Of a stretch of DNA of 64,000 nucleotides, positions 25,316-34,418 are shown in pieces. Each line of letters begins with the position of its first letter. Within the stretch, counting starts at the first letter, position 1. This DNA comes from Chloroflexota bacterium. Its GTDB lineage: Bacteria; Chloroflexota; Ktedonobacteria; Ktedonobacterales; JADMIN01. The translations under genes were made by a program, and so were the position numbers. The stretch is taken from assembly GCA_021323855.1 (NCBI GenBank), contig JAJPKE010000027.1, forward strand, positions 1 to 64,000, in the 5' to 3' direction. The notes beneath the pieces were generated by a model, which was given only the letters and a program-made list of their open reading frames with translations, did not search any database and was not told the origin of the DNA.

Positions 25316-26400
25316 AGCTGGGTACGGTTGCGGAGAACCCGCTGGAATGGGCACTGCTGCGGACGGGTCTCGTGCCAACGCCGCTGCTGGATACGATCAT
25401 CGCGCTGCTGCTGGCGCGGGCCGTCATGGTGGGCACGAAGCTCGGCGTCTTCGAGGCGCTGGCTGCCGGGCCGCTGCCTGCGGAGAAGATTGCGGCGCAG
25501 TGCGAAGGGCATCCGGCGGCGATGGAGAAGCTCTTGAGCGCGCTGACCGGCGCGGGCTATCTGCGTTTTGCCGCCGGACGTTACCGGCTGGCTCCGGTGG
25601 CACGCAGGTGGCTGCTCAAGGACAGCCCCCACTCGCTCTACGATGCGATTCTGCTGCAACTGCTAGACGCGCGTTTCATCGAGCAGACCGAGGCGTATGT
25701 GCGCAGCGGTGAGCCGGTCCATATCCACGAGGAGATGGCGGGTGAGGAGTGGGCGCTCTATCAGCGGGGCATGCGTTCCGGCGCGAACCTCGCCGCCGCT
25801 GAGGTGGCGTTGCGCGTCCGGTTGCCACAGGGCGCGCATGACATGCTCGACATCGGTGGCGCGCATGGCTACTATTCGGTGGCCTTCTGTCGCCGCCATC
25901 CCAATCTACGCGCGACGATTCTCGATCTGCCGCAGGCCATCGAATACGCGGCGCCGCTGCTGGCGCGCGAAGGCATGGGCGACCGCGTGGTCCACCGTGC
26001 GGGCGATGCGCTGACGGCGGAACTGGGCGAGCAGACGTATGATGTGGTGCTGATTGCCAATCTCGTGCATCATTTCAGCGATGAGGCCAATCGTGACCTG
26101 CTCTGCCGCGTGGCGCGGGCGCTGCGACCCGGCGGCATCGTCATCCTCGGCGACATGATTCGGCCCGCGACCCCTGGCGCTGGCGGGCAGATCGGCGCGT
26201 TGACCGATCTCTACTTCGCCGTCACCAGCGAGTCGGGTACCTGGTCGCTGGCGGAGATGGCGGCCTGGCTGCGGGCGGCGGGATTGCGCCCGCGCCGCCC
26301 CATCCATCTCATCACCGGCCCCGGCGCTGGCCTGCAAATCGCCGGAAAACCCGCGCTGCCAGCGCAGAGAAGCGTTAGCCAACCTGTGGATACGAGATGA
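25312..26400 (+). CDS. O-methyltransferase with winged-helix dimerisation domain
   Basis: 362 residues. N-terminal dimerisation/winged-helix part (RAVMVGTKLGVFEALAAGPLPAEKIA ... LLSALTGAGYLRFAAGRYRL), then the SAM domain: MLDIGGAHGYYSVAFCRR, ATILDLPQAIEYA, VVLIANLVHHFSDEAN and LRPGGIVILGDM. This is the plan of plant-type caffeate and bacterial natural-product O-methyltransferases. Translationally coupled to the gene before it. Its 3' end overlaps the convergent aldehyde dehydrogenase gene by 26 bp. Substrate unknown. Confidence 0.9.
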   Translation: MKLGTVAENPLEWALLRTGLVPTPLLDTIIALLLARAVMVGTKLGVFEALAAGPLPAEKIAAQCEGHPAAMEKLLSALTGAGYLRFAAGRYRLAPVARRWLLKDSPHSLYDAILLQLLDARFIEQTEAYVRSGEPVHIHEEMAGEEWALYQRGMRSGANLAAAEVALRVRLPQGAHDMLDIGGAHGYYSVAFCRRHPNLRATILDLPQAIEYAAPLLAREGMGDRVVHRAGDALTAELGEQTYDVVLIANLVHHFSDEANRDLLCRVARALRPGGIVILGDMIRPATPGAGGQIGALTDLYFAVTSESGTWSLAEMAAWLRAAGLRPRRPIHLITGPGAGLQIAGKPALPAQRSVSQPVDTR

Positions 26401-27865
26401 AGATGGTCTTCGTCTCGCTGAACTCCTCGACGGCCTTATGTCCAAGCTCGCGGTGCCCATTGCCGCTCTGCTTGGTGCCACCGAAGGGCAGATGTGGCTC
26501 CGCGCCCGTCGTGCCTGCATTGATGTAGATCAGGCCGGCGTTGATGTCGCGCATTGCGCGCTGCACCGTGCGCGCGCTCTCAGAGAAGATGGCGCAGGAG
26601 AGGCCATACATCGTCGAGTTCGCCACGCGAATGGCTTCCTCATAGTCGCGCACTGGAATGATCGAGACTACCGGCCCGAAGATTTCTTCCTGGGCGATGC
26701 GCATCTCCGGTTTGACATTGGTGAAGACGGTTGGCGCATAGAACGCGCCCTCCGCCAGCACGCCCTCCGCCAGCGGACGCCCGCCGGTGACGAGCGTTGC
26801 GCCCTCGGCTTTGCCGATCTCCGTGTATTCATGCACCGCCGCGACCCGTCCCTGGTTGACCAGCGGCCCCATATCGGTTTCGGGCAAAAGTCCGTCACCG
26901 ATGCGCAGCTTCTCTGCCGCCGCCGCTAGCTTCTCCGCGAACGCCTGCGCCACCTTTTCATGGACGATGACGCGGCTGGTCGCTGTGCAACACTGGCCGG
27001 TGGTGCCGAAGCCCGCCCAGGAGACGGCGGCCACCGCTTCCGCGAGATTGGCGTCGTCCATGACGATGACGGCGTTCTTGCCGCCAAGCTCCAGGCTGCA
27101 CCGGCGCAGGTCACGCCCGCAGAGTTCCGCGACGCGCTTGCCCACTTCGGTTGAGCCGGTGAGCGAGATCATCGCCACGCGCGGGTCCGTCACCAGCGCA
27201 TCGCCGAGAGTGCCACCCGGTCCCGTCACGAGGTTCAGCACGCCGGTGGGGATGCCCGCCTCGATCAGCGCCTCCACCAGCGCCACCGAGGAGAGTGGCG
27301 TATCGCTGGCGGGTTTTAGCACGACAGTGTTGCCCGCCAGCAGCGCCGGAAAGGTCTTCCAGGCGGGAATCGCCATCGGGAAGTTCCACGGCGTGATGAT
27401 GCCGACGACGCCGAGCGGCTGGCGCACCGTCAGGCACATCTTATCGGGGATGGCCGAGGGAACGACCTCACCCTCCGCGCGGCGTCCCTCGCCTGCCACG
27501 TATTTGCCGAAGTCAATCGCCGTTTGCAGGTCGCCCTGCGTCTCTTTCAGCGGTTTGCCCATCTCCTGCGTCATCTGCGCGGCGATGCGGTCGCGGTCGC
27601 GTTCCAGGATCAGCGCGGCCTTGAGGATGATGTCGCCACGCATCGGCGCGGGCAACGCCTTCCAGGTGGGGAAGGCCGCCTCCGCTGCTTTGATCGCCGC
27701 ATGCACATCGGCAACGTCCGAACGCTGGAAGCGCCCGATGAGATGGCTGCGCCGCGCCGGATTGATGTTATCGAAAGTCTGGCCGGAGACCGAGGGTTTC
27801 CATTCGCCGCCAATATAGTTGAGATAGGTTTTGGGTTCAGCCGCTGCCGGCGTTGCCGTGGACAT
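26375..27865 (-). CDS. NAD(P)-dependent aldehyde dehydrogenase
   Basis: 496 residues, ATG 27865 with AAAGGAGAG upstream. Complete ALDH: WNFPMAIPAWK near the cofactor site, LTGSTEVGKRVA, the general-base glutamate in CSLELGGKNAVIV, the nucleophile in GTTGQCCTATSRV, and EEIFGPVVSIIPV. Resembles the succinate-semialdehyde/alpha-ketoglutarate-semialdehyde group. Cytosolic oxidation of an aldehyde to its acid. Convergent and overlapping with the methyltransferase gene. Confidence 0.95.
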   Translation of the reverse strand: MSTATPAAAEPKTYLNYIGGEWKPSVSGQTFDNINPARRSHLIGRFQRSDVADVHAAIKAAEAAFPTWKALPAPMRGDIILKAALILERDRDRIAAQMTQEMGKPLKETQGDLQTAIDFGKYVAGEGRRAEGEVVPSAIPDKMCLTVRQPLGVVGIITPWNFPMAIPAWKTFPALLAGNTVVLKPASDTPLSSVALVEALIEAGIPTGVLNLVTGPGGTLGDALVTDPRVAMISLTGSTEVGKRVAELCGRDLRRCSLELGGKNAVIVMDDANLAEAVAAVSWAGFGTTGQCCTATSRVIVHEKVAQAFAEKLAAAAEKLRIGDGLLPETDMGPLVNQGRVAAVHEYTEIGKAEGATLVTGGRPLAEGVLAEGAFYAPTVFTNVKPEMRIAQEEIFGPVVSIIPVRDYEEAIRVANSTMYGLSCAIFSESARTVQRAMRDINAGLIYINAGTTGAEPHLPFGGTKQSGNGHRELGHKAVEEFSETKTIFISYPQVG

Positions 27866-27931
27866 AGGAATAAGACTCTCCTTTGAGTTCTCTACAGGGT
27901 GTGTGTCTTCTGCTCGTGCGCGCTATGAGCG

Positions 27932-27947
27932 CATCTAGATGAGTATA
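27932..27947 (-). promoter_or_regulatory. -10 element and palindrome upstream of aldehyde dehydrogenase
   Basis: Minus-strand TATACT (27942-27947) is followed at once by the perfect palindrome CATCTAGATG (27932-27941), positioned like an operator at the transcription start. Confidence 0.4.
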
Positions 27948-28068
27948 GCACGCGAAAATGCAGCGCCTGCGGGTATGTCCACTTGACGACGCATGTATGC
28001 TGTGAAGAGATACCGCATACCTGGTTGGGATATCTGGGTTATCCAGGATACTTGTGGAGGAGATTTGC

Positions 28069-28971
28069 ATGCGCTGGTTTGGTTGGTTTCGCAAGAAGAA
28101 GACGGCTGCCGATGAGCAGTCTATGATGGCAACGATTGGCGGTCGCACCTTCACACGCGGCATTCCGTATGCCCTGCCGCGCGACCTGGAAGAGATGAAC
28201 CGGCTGGATTTCCAGCACTTTCTGCTGCGCCAGGCGTTCAAGGGCAACTACGCCGCGCCAATCGGCAATCCCGGCAGCATTCTGGATGTGGGCGCAGGCA
28301 CCGGACGCTGGGCGCGCGAAATGGCGCTGCTCTTCCCGCAGGCGCAGGTGGTTGGCATTGATGTCAACGTGCCGCCGGTTGATGAGGCGGCATCCGGCGG
28401 AGCCGCCAGTGAGCCGCTGCCACCTAACTATCGCTTTGTCGCCGGCAATATCTTCGAGGGGTTGCCCTTCCCCGACGCCAGCTTCGATTTTGTGCATATG
28501 CGGCTGCTGGTGCTGGCGATTCCTCATGACAAATGGCCGTTCGTCGTCGGTGAACTGGCGCGGGTCACGCGAATTGGCGGCTGGGTGGAGTCTGTGGAGG
28601 CGACGACGCTGGAGCAGGGTGGGCCAGCGATGGACCTCATCATGGAATGGATTGTGACGATGCTTGCGCGGCGCGGCATCGTCTTCGCGGACGGCGCAAA
28701 AGTGGGGACTCTGTTGCAGGAGGCAGGGCTGGTGAATGTGCAGGCGCACAAAATTACGTTGCCGTTTGGCGAGTATGGCGGCAGGGTAGGCAAGCTGCTG
28801 GCGACCGATTTCTTCAACGGCGCGCGTAGCTATGGTGGATTGCTGGAGGCGCAGGGGCTGGCAACGGTCGCACAGTACAACGAGGCAATGGAACAGGCAG
28901 CACGCGATACCGCCTCGCCGCAGGTGCATTGCCTCTCGCCGTTCCATATCGCCTTTGGCCAGCGCACGTAG
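28069..28971 (+). CDS. SAM-dependent methyltransferase with basic N-terminus
   Basis: 300 residues, ATG 28069 with GGAGGAG upstream; a GTG at 28054 overlaps that site. The short start MRWFGWFRKKK precedes LDFQHFLLRQAFKGNYAAP and motif I SILDVGAGTGRWAREMALLFP, QVVGIDVNVP, FPDASFDFVHMRLL and TRIGGWVESVE. It is paralogous to the gene at 46 kb, sharing the LDFQHFL ... GN ... AP leader and the GTGRWA motif. The bulky basic tail could touch membrane or nucleic acid. Substrate unknown. Confidence 0.88.
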   Translation: MRWFGWFRKKKTAADEQSMMATIGGRTFTRGIPYALPRDLEEMNRLDFQHFLLRQAFKGNYAAPIGNPGSILDVGAGTGRWAREMALLFPQAQVVGIDVNVPPVDEAASGGAASEPLPPNYRFVAGNIFEGLPFPDASFDFVHMRLLVLAIPHDKWPFVVGELARVTRIGGWVESVEATTLEQGGPAMDLIMEWIVTMLARRGIVFADGAKVGTLLQEAGLVNVQAHKITLPFGEYGGRVGKLLATDFFNGARSYGGLLEAQGLATVAQYNEAMEQAARDTASPQVHCLSPFHIAFGQRT

Positions 28972-28998
28972 CTCATGGGCTAGCTATTAAGCCGACGC

Positions 28999-29135
28999 GG
29001 CAGTGAGAAGTTGGGAATCGCGGCAATAAATTGCCGACGCATGCTTAAGGTGGGCTAAAGCTACAATGAGAAGCGTTCCGTGCCACATGCAGGACTTCAG
29101 TCCCTTTCCCGTGCTCCGGCTCTTCAGAGCCGCGA
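28999..29135. repeat. Cluster of short imperfect hairpins
   Basis: Contains CGGCAAT-AA-ATTGCCG, GGCTC/GAGCC and GGACTTCAGTCC hairpins. Same style as the clusters at 34176-34412 and 63766-63862. It fills part of the 275-bp gap between two genes. Confidence 0.6.
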
Positions 29136-29205
29136 TGCTGGCACAACAGAAAACGCTGGCGCACCACAAACGGTACGCCAGCGCCAGAATAGGTCGCCTC
29201 ACGGT

Positions 29206-29244
29206 CCCCTCTCCCGCGCACGGGGGAGGGGTCGAGGGTGGGGG
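29206..29244 (+). repeat. 39-bp hairpin/G-run element (2 of 5)
   Basis: Its right end is two bases from the stop codon (29247-29249) of the convergent minus-strand membrane protein gene. Confidence 0.9.
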
Positions 29245-29246
29245 CC

Positions 29247-29624
29247 TTACACCAGGTCGCGCCGGTGGTTGCCGATGAACGTCTCCGGGCTGAGGAACGA
29301 TAGGATAATCAGCCCAACCCAGGCGACGACCCCCACCAGACCGACGAGCCAGCCCAGGATGCCAGTGAATGAGCCGATGATCCCACTAATGAGCGGGATA
29401 TTGATGGCGCCGAAGAGGCCACCAATCAGGCTCAGCGCCAGGCTAATGATACTCAGCCCGCCGAAAATCACCAGTGATTGGTAGGCGTGGCGGCGCACAT
29501 TGGCATTGCGCTTCTCGATCACCAGGAAAATGATGCCGGTGATCCAGCCCAGCACATAGGTCAGCGGGCGCTCAAATCGTTCGTCTATCCCCAGCACAGT
29601 GGGACTCGAATATCGGTTGTACAT
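29247..29624 (-). CDS. DUF4870-like small membrane protein
   Basis: 125 residues from ATG 29624 with GGCGGAG upstream; the frame is open to 29744. Starts MYNRYSSPTVLGIDERFERPL, then helices LTYVLGWITGIIFLVIEKRN, AYQSLVIFGGLSIISLALSLI and a third pair near 75-110. The NVRRHAYQS turn between helices is characteristic of DUF4870/TM2-like bacterial membrane proteins. Role unknown. A hairpin/G-run element follows its stop and may end transcription. Confidence 0.82.
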   Translation of the reverse strand: MYNRYSSPTVLGIDERFERPLTYVLGWITGIIFLVIEKRNANVRRHAYQSLVIFGGLSIISLALSLIGGLFGAINIPLISGIIGSFTGILGWLVGLVGVVAWVGLIILSFLSPETFIGNHRRDLV

Positions 29625-30072
29625 GGTTCTGGTCTCCGCCTCTTGCTTGTTCTCACTTGTTGTTACGTTGTTGATTCTATCTGTCTCCGGCACAGCAGGT
29701 ACATCACACTCGTGCCAGTGTGGAGCATCTTGCCTGAGTTGCATAATGCTTCGTCACCAATTCCTACGCCCCACCGCGATGTTGGTTGCAGCTTTTCGCA
29801 CAAACGTTACATGACAAACAAGAAGACGGGCAAAAGGCCGATGAATCGCATACGAATCACAAATGCGTCATACGATAGCAACGCAAGCGGTCGAACCGCT
29901 GGAATGTGCTATCATTGCGTAGCGGGGTAATTTTCCTTACGAGATAGATACGAGATAGATCTGCGCCCCTTCTTCCGCGCCTGAATGAGCAGTCGCGTTA
30001 TCCCTCTGGCTCCCCTCTCCCGCGCACGGGGGAGGGGCCGGGGGTGGGGGCTACAGATGAGGAGCCTGAATA
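29625..30072. other. 448-bp intergenic region
   Basis: No gene supported. It holds a tandem 11-bp repeat ACGAGATAGAT (29939-29949 and 29950-29960), a palindrome AGCGGT-CGA-ACCGCT near 29886, and the third 39-bp hairpin/G-run element. A -10-like TATCAT near 29910 is weak. Confidence 0.45.
30012..30050 (+). repeat. 39-bp hairpin/G-run element (3 of 5)
   Basis: Lies 22 bp upstream of the aminotransferase ATG and therefore in its leader; the gene has its own GAGGAG site after the element. Confidence 0.9.
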
Positions 30073-31248
30073 ATGGATAGCCTGGTCCGGCATGAAGTCT
30101 TGTCGCAGCGCGTGCAGGCGGTCAAACCGTCTGGCATTCGCAAGTTCTTCGATATTGCCGCAACGATGGATGATGTGATTTCGCTGGGCGTCGGTGAACC
30201 CGATTTTGTCACCCCCGATCATATTCGCCAGGCAGGCATCCAATCTATCAACGAGGGCGAAACCCACTACACCTCAAACTATGGCACAATCGCGCTGCGC
30301 GAGGCCATTGCCGGGTTGCTCGCCCGTCGCTATGGCGTCACCTATGACCCCAAGACCGAAGTGCTGGTGACGGTCGGCGTCAGCGAGGGCATAGACGCCG
30401 CCATGCGCGCGCTACTCGACCCCGGCGACGAAGTAATCGTGCCGGACCCCGGCTATGTCGCCTATGAGGCAGATATCGTCTTTGCTGGCGGCACCGTCGT
30501 CCCAGTCACGACCTCGGTGGAGAGCCATTTCGCCCTCGAAGCCAGCGCCGTCGAGGCCGCGCTGACGCCACGCACGAAGGTGATCCTGCTCGGCAATCCC
30601 AACAACCCCACCGGCTCCGTCATCGAGCGCGCCGAACTGGAAAAGATTGCGAAGCTGGCTGTGGAGCATGATCTGGTCGTTCTCAGCGATGAGGTCTATA
30701 GCCGTCTCGTCTATGGCGCGGAGCATGTCAGCATCGCCGCGCTGCCCGGCATGCGCGAGCGCACCATTCTGGTGGATGGCTTCTCGAAGGCGTATGCGAT
30801 GACCGGCTGGCGTATCGGCTACGTTGCCGCGCCCGCACACATCCTGGAGGCTATGCTGAAGATTCACCAGTACGCCATCATGTGCGCGCCGACGATGAGC
30901 CAGGCGGCGGCGCTGGAAGCCGTCTTGCATGGCGAAGATGATGTGCGCATGATGGTCGCCAGCTATGATGAGCGGCGCAAGCTGATCGTGGCTGGCCTCA
31001 ACGCGCAGGGGCTGCCCTGCTATGAGCCGCACGGCGCGTTCTACGCCTTCCCCTCGATTGCTGGCACCGGCCTCAGTTCCGATGACTTCGCCGAGAAGCT
31101 GCTCTTCGAGGAGCGGGTGGCGGTGGTGCCGGGCAGCGCATTCGGCGCGGCGGGCGAGGGCTACGTGCGCTGCACCTACTGCACCGCCAGAGAAAAGCTG
31201 GAAGAGGCTATCGAACGCATTGGGCGTTTCGTGCATAATCATCGTTGA
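30073..31248 (+). CDS. Class I/II PLP aminotransferase (aspartate aminotransferase-like)
   Basis: 391 residues, ATG 30073 with GAGGAG upstream. Fold-type I: GVGEPDFVTPDHIRQAG, TSNYGTIALREAIA, LLGNPNNPTGSVI, DEVYSRLVY, the PLP-binding lysine in DGFSKAYAMTGWRIGYVA, and the final RCTYCTAREKLEEA with the substrate-carboxylate arginine. Resembles the MalY/PatA and archaeal-type aspartate aminotransferases. The next gene, gatB, starts 40 bp downstream. Confidence 0.93.
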   Translation: MDSLVRHEVLSQRVQAVKPSGIRKFFDIAATMDDVISLGVGEPDFVTPDHIRQAGIQSINEGETHYTSNYGTIALREAIAGLLARRYGVTYDPKTEVLVTVGVSEGIDAAMRALLDPGDEVIVPDPGYVAYEADIVFAGGTVVPVTTSVESHFALEASAVEAALTPRTKVILLGNPNNPTGSVIERAELEKIAKLAVEHDLVVLSDEVYSRLVYGAEHVSIAALPGMRERTILVDGFSKAYAMTGWRIGYVAAPAHILEAMLKIHQYAIMCAPTMSQAAALEAVLHGEDDVRMMVASYDERRKLIVAGLNAQGLPCYEPHGAFYAFPSIAGTGLSSDDFAEKLLFEERVAVVPGSAFGAAGEGYVRCTYCTAREKLEEAIERIGRFVHNHR

Positions 31249-31288
31249 ATTCTGATACGATACCTTACGATACAGAGGACATAGGGCA

Positions 31289-32773
31289 ATGGCTACAGCA
31301 CCGACATCAACTTCGGTGGAGTACGAGGTTGTCATCGGCTTAGAGGTTCACTCACAACTGCTCACGACGAGCAAAATGTTCTGTCGCTGCCCGGCGGACT
31401 ATGCGAACGCCGAGCCGAATACGCACATCTGTCCGGTTTGCTCCGGCTATCCAGGCGTGCTGCCGGTCATCAACGAGCAGGCGATAGACTACATCATGAT
31501 GACTGCGCTGGCGTTGAACTGCGAGATTCCGGACTTCTGCAAGTTCGACCGCAAGAATTATGGATATCCGGACCTGCCCAAAGGCTACCAAATCTCGCAA
31601 TACGACCGGCCCATCAGCCGCAATGGCTACATCTTGCTCGATGTCAACGGCGAAGAGCGGCGCATCGGCATTACGCGCGTGCATATGGAGGAGGATACAG
31701 GGCGGCTGGTTCACCGCGAGGGCAAAAACAGCTACACGCTGGTGGACCTGAACCGCGCTGGTGTGCCGCTGATGGAGATCGTCAGCGAGCCAGATATTCG
31801 CGGCGCCGAGGAGGCGCGGCTCTATATGGAGAAGCTGCGCACGATTCTGGTGTATCTTGGCGTCAGTTCTGGCAAAATGGAGGAGGGCGCGCTGCGCTGC
31901 GACGCTAACGTCTCGATTCGCCCGCGCGGCCAGCAGGAATTTGGCGTCAAGACGGAAATCAAGAATATGAACTCGTTCCGTTCGGTGGAGCGCGCCATCA
32001 GCTATGAGATTGGCCGCCAGATCGAAGTGCTGAGCAGCGGCGGCGTCATCCACCAGGAGACGCGCGGCTGGGATGAAGATCGCGGCGTCACTGTCTCGCA
32101 GCGCAGCAAGGAATACGCCGACGATTACCGCTACTTTCCGGAGCCGGACCTGCCGCCGCTGGTCATCAGCCGCGAATGGGTGGAGCGCATCCGCGCGCAG
32201 ATGCCCGAACTGCCGGACGCCAAGAGCAAGCGCTTCGTCGAGCAGTATGGCTTGAGCGCGCGTGACGCTGGCCAACTGACCGCCGAGAAAGCGCTGGCAG
32301 ACTACTATGAGGCAGCGGTCGCGGCTGGCACATCCGCTGATACTGCGGCGCGCGCCAAAGCAGCGGCAAACTGGACGCTTGGCGATTTGCGCCGCCTGCT
32401 CAACGCCGGAAGTCTGGATATTACGGAGAGCCGTGTCGCGCCGCAGGGCCTTGCCGAACTGCTCGATTTGATCGAGAGTGGCAAGATCAGCGGCAAGCAA
32501 GGTAAAGAAGTGCTTGAGAAGGCGTTCGCCAGCGGCGATACGCCCGCCGCCGTGGTGGAGCGCGAAGGCATCGCCCAAATGAGCGATAGCGGCGAGCTAG
32601 AGCGCATCGTGGACGAAGTGATTGCCGATAATCCCAAAGCCGTTGAAGATTACCATGCCGGTAAGACAGCCTCGGTGCAATTCCTGGTGGGCCAGGTGAT
32701 GAAGCGCACCAGAGGCCGCGCCAGGCCGGATATGGTCAGCCCGCTCTTGCTGGGCAAACTCGGAGCGCCGTGA
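31289..32773 (+). CDS. gatB: Aspartyl/glutamyl-tRNA(Asn/Gln) amidotransferase subunit B
   Basis: 494 residues, ATG 31289 with GAGG upstream. Opens with YEVVIGLEVHSQLLTTSKMFCRCP and CPVCSGYPGVLPVIN, giving the Cys residues of the structural zinc site. DRKNYGYPDLPKGYQISQYD and HMEEDTGRLVH are kinase-site motifs that phosphorylate the tRNA-bound acid. The C-terminal YqeY domain (ADNPKAVEDYHAGKTASVQFLVGQVMKRTRG) binds tRNA. Works in the GatCAB complex to make Gln-tRNA(Gln) or Asn-tRNA(Asn); gatA and gatC are not in this window. Confidence 0.97.
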   Translation: MATAPTSTSVEYEVVIGLEVHSQLLTTSKMFCRCPADYANAEPNTHICPVCSGYPGVLPVINEQAIDYIMMTALALNCEIPDFCKFDRKNYGYPDLPKGYQISQYDRPISRNGYILLDVNGEERRIGITRVHMEEDTGRLVHREGKNSYTLVDLNRAGVPLMEIVSEPDIRGAEEARLYMEKLRTILVYLGVSSGKMEEGALRCDANVSIRPRGQQEFGVKTEIKNMNSFRSVERAISYEIGRQIEVLSSGGVIHQETRGWDEDRGVTVSQRSKEYADDYRYFPEPDLPPLVISREWVERIRAQMPELPDAKSKRFVEQYGLSARDAGQLTAEKALADYYEAAVAAGTSADTAARAKAAANWTLGDLRRLLNAGSLDITESRVAPQGLAELLDLIESGKISGKQGKEVLEKAFASGDTPAAVVEREGIAQMSDSGELERIVDEVIADNPKAVEDYHAGKTASVQFLVGQVMKRTRGRARPDMVSPLLLGKLGAP

Positions 32774-32899
32774 GCCTCTGAGCCGAGGGTAGCGACGATT
32801 CGAGTGAACGATACGACGGGGTATCATCCCGCCCAGGACGCGGCGCTTGTGCTGCGCCTCGAGTTGTATTGCACACAACCAAAGGAGGTCTCTGTGCCA

Positions 32900-34165
32900 A
32901 TGGGGGACAATGTGCGCGACTCGCGTCCAAATCCGTTTGACGTAGCAGTCGCGCAGTTCGAGGTCGCCGCCGACCGGCTGAACCTCTCCGAAGACATGCG
33001 CGCGATTCTCCGTCAGCCAAAGCGCGAGTTGATTGTCAATTTCCCGGTCCGTATGGATGATGGCAGCATCCGCATGTACCGGGGCTACCGCGTCCAGCAC
33101 AACATCAACCGTGGCCCTGCCAAAGGGGGCATCCGCTATGATGCCGGCGTCACCCTCGATGAGGTGCGGGCGCTGGCGATGTGGATGACGTGGAAATGCG
33201 CTGTCGTAGATATTCCGTTTGGGGGCGCCAAAGGTGGTGTCACCGTTGATCCCAAAGTGCTCAGCAACGCGGAGCTGGAGCGCCTGACCCGCCGCTACGC
33301 AACTGAAATCTCCGTCTTGATCGGCCCAACCAGTGACATTCCGGCGCCGGATGTCAACACCAACGCGCAGATCATGGCCTGGATCATGGATACTTATTCC
33401 ATGCACGCTGGCTATTCGGTTCCCGCCGTTGTCACCGGCAAACCACTGGCCATCGGTGGCAGCGAGGGCCGCAACGAAGCCACGGCCACCGGGGTCGTCG
33501 CCGTGCTGAAGATGGCCGCCGAAGATATGAAGATGCCCATGCGCGGCGCGCGGGCGGCGATTCAGGGCTTCGGCAACGCGGGCGCCATCGCGGCAGAACT
33601 GCTGCATGCAGAGGGCGCGCTGGTTGTTGCCGTCAGCGACCGCCAGGGCGGTATCTATGACGAGAGCGGCCTGGATATCCCAGCGGTGGTGCGCCACAAG
33701 CGCGCGACGGGGTCGGTCGTCGGCTTCGAGAAGGCCCAGCGTATCAGTTCTTCCGATGTGCTGGAAGTGCCCTGTGATATGCTGATTCCCGCCGCCACCG
33801 AGGGACAGATCACCAGCGAGAACGCCAAACGCATTCAGGCGCGTTTGATCGCGGAAGCGGCCAACGGCCCAACCACCCCTGAGGCCGACCAAATCTTCTT
33901 CGAGCGTGGCATCCGCGTGATTCCTGATATTCTGGCGAACGCCGCCGGTGTCACTGTCAGCTATTTCGAGTGGGTGCAGGACTTGCAGAGCTTCTTCTGG
34001 ACGGAGGAAGAGATCAGCGAGAAACTGAGCCACATCATGCAGCGCGCCTATACTGATGTCGCGCGGCTCGCCAGCGACCAGAACTGTGACATGCGCACCG
34101 CAGCGCATATGGTTGCCATCCGGCGCGTCGCAGATTCCACGCAGTTGCGCGGCGTATACCCGTAG
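32900..34165 (+). CDS. Glutamate (Glu/Leu/Phe/Val family) dehydrogenase
   Basis: 421 residues from ATG 32900, eleven bases after AGGAGG; an in-frame GTG at 32894 sits five bases after it and is an alternative. Substrate domain: YRGYRVQHNINRGPAKGGIRYD with the catalytic lysine region and PFGGAKGGVTVDPK. NAD(P) domain begins GARAAIQGFGNAGAIAAELL. C-terminus SYFEWVQDLQSFFWTEEEI is typical of hexameric GdhA. Interconverts glutamate and 2-oxoglutarate plus ammonia; fits its neighbours in amino-acid nitrogen flow. Ends at a strong terminator. Confidence 0.95.
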   Translation: MGDNVRDSRPNPFDVAVAQFEVAADRLNLSEDMRAILRQPKRELIVNFPVRMDDGSIRMYRGYRVQHNINRGPAKGGIRYDAGVTLDEVRALAMWMTWKCAVVDIPFGGAKGGVTVDPKVLSNAELERLTRRYATEISVLIGPTSDIPAPDVNTNAQIMAWIMDTYSMHAGYSVPAVVTGKPLAIGGSEGRNEATATGVVAVLKMAAEDMKMPMRGARAAIQGFGNAGAIAAELLHAEGALVVAVSDRQGGIYDESGLDIPAVVRHKRATGSVVGFEKAQRISSSDVLEVPCDMLIPAATEGQITSENAKRIQARLIAEAANGPTTPEADQIFFERGIRVIPDILANAAGVTVSYFEWVQDLQSFFWTEEEISEKLSHIMQRAYTDVARLASDQNCDMRTAAHMVAIRRVADSTQLRGVYP

Positions 34166-34175
34166 GATACAGGAA

Positions 34176-34412
34176 ATTTGTAGTAGCGCAGACATTCTGT
34201 CTGCGTTTCGATAGGCCAACTGACTGCCGGACGCGCGTGCCTCAGTGCGCGGGTCCGGCGTTTTTTTATGCGCTCTCGGCTTTGAAAAGCCGGGGCACGC
34301 GCGGGAAAGGCTAAAGCCACCACAGGCGCCGCAAGACTTCAGTCCAGTTCACCGTGCGCCGGCAGTTTACTGCCGCGAGAACGAACGTGCGCCGGCAGTT
34401 TACTGCCGCGAG
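34176..34412. repeat. Hairpin cluster with a duplicated 27-bp unit
   Basis: GTAGCGCAGACATTCTGTCTGCG near 34180, CGGCTTTGAAAAGCCG near 34276, GACTTCAGTC near 34336, and two identical 27-bp copies (34353-34379, 34386-34412) whose core is CCGGCAGTTTACTGCCG. The first motif recurs near 63830. Confidence 0.75.
34226..34267 (+). terminator. Rho-independent terminator of the glutamate dehydrogenase gene
   Basis: GCCGGAC (34226-34232) and inner CGCG pair with CGCG and GTCCGGC (34253-34259), followed by TTTTTTT (34261-34267). Confidence 0.9.
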
Positions 34413-34418
34413 GATACC

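Noticed and set aside
34353..34412. Two identical 27-bp palindromic repeats, CRISPR-like
   Set aside because: Only two copies with a 6-bp gap and no cas genes.
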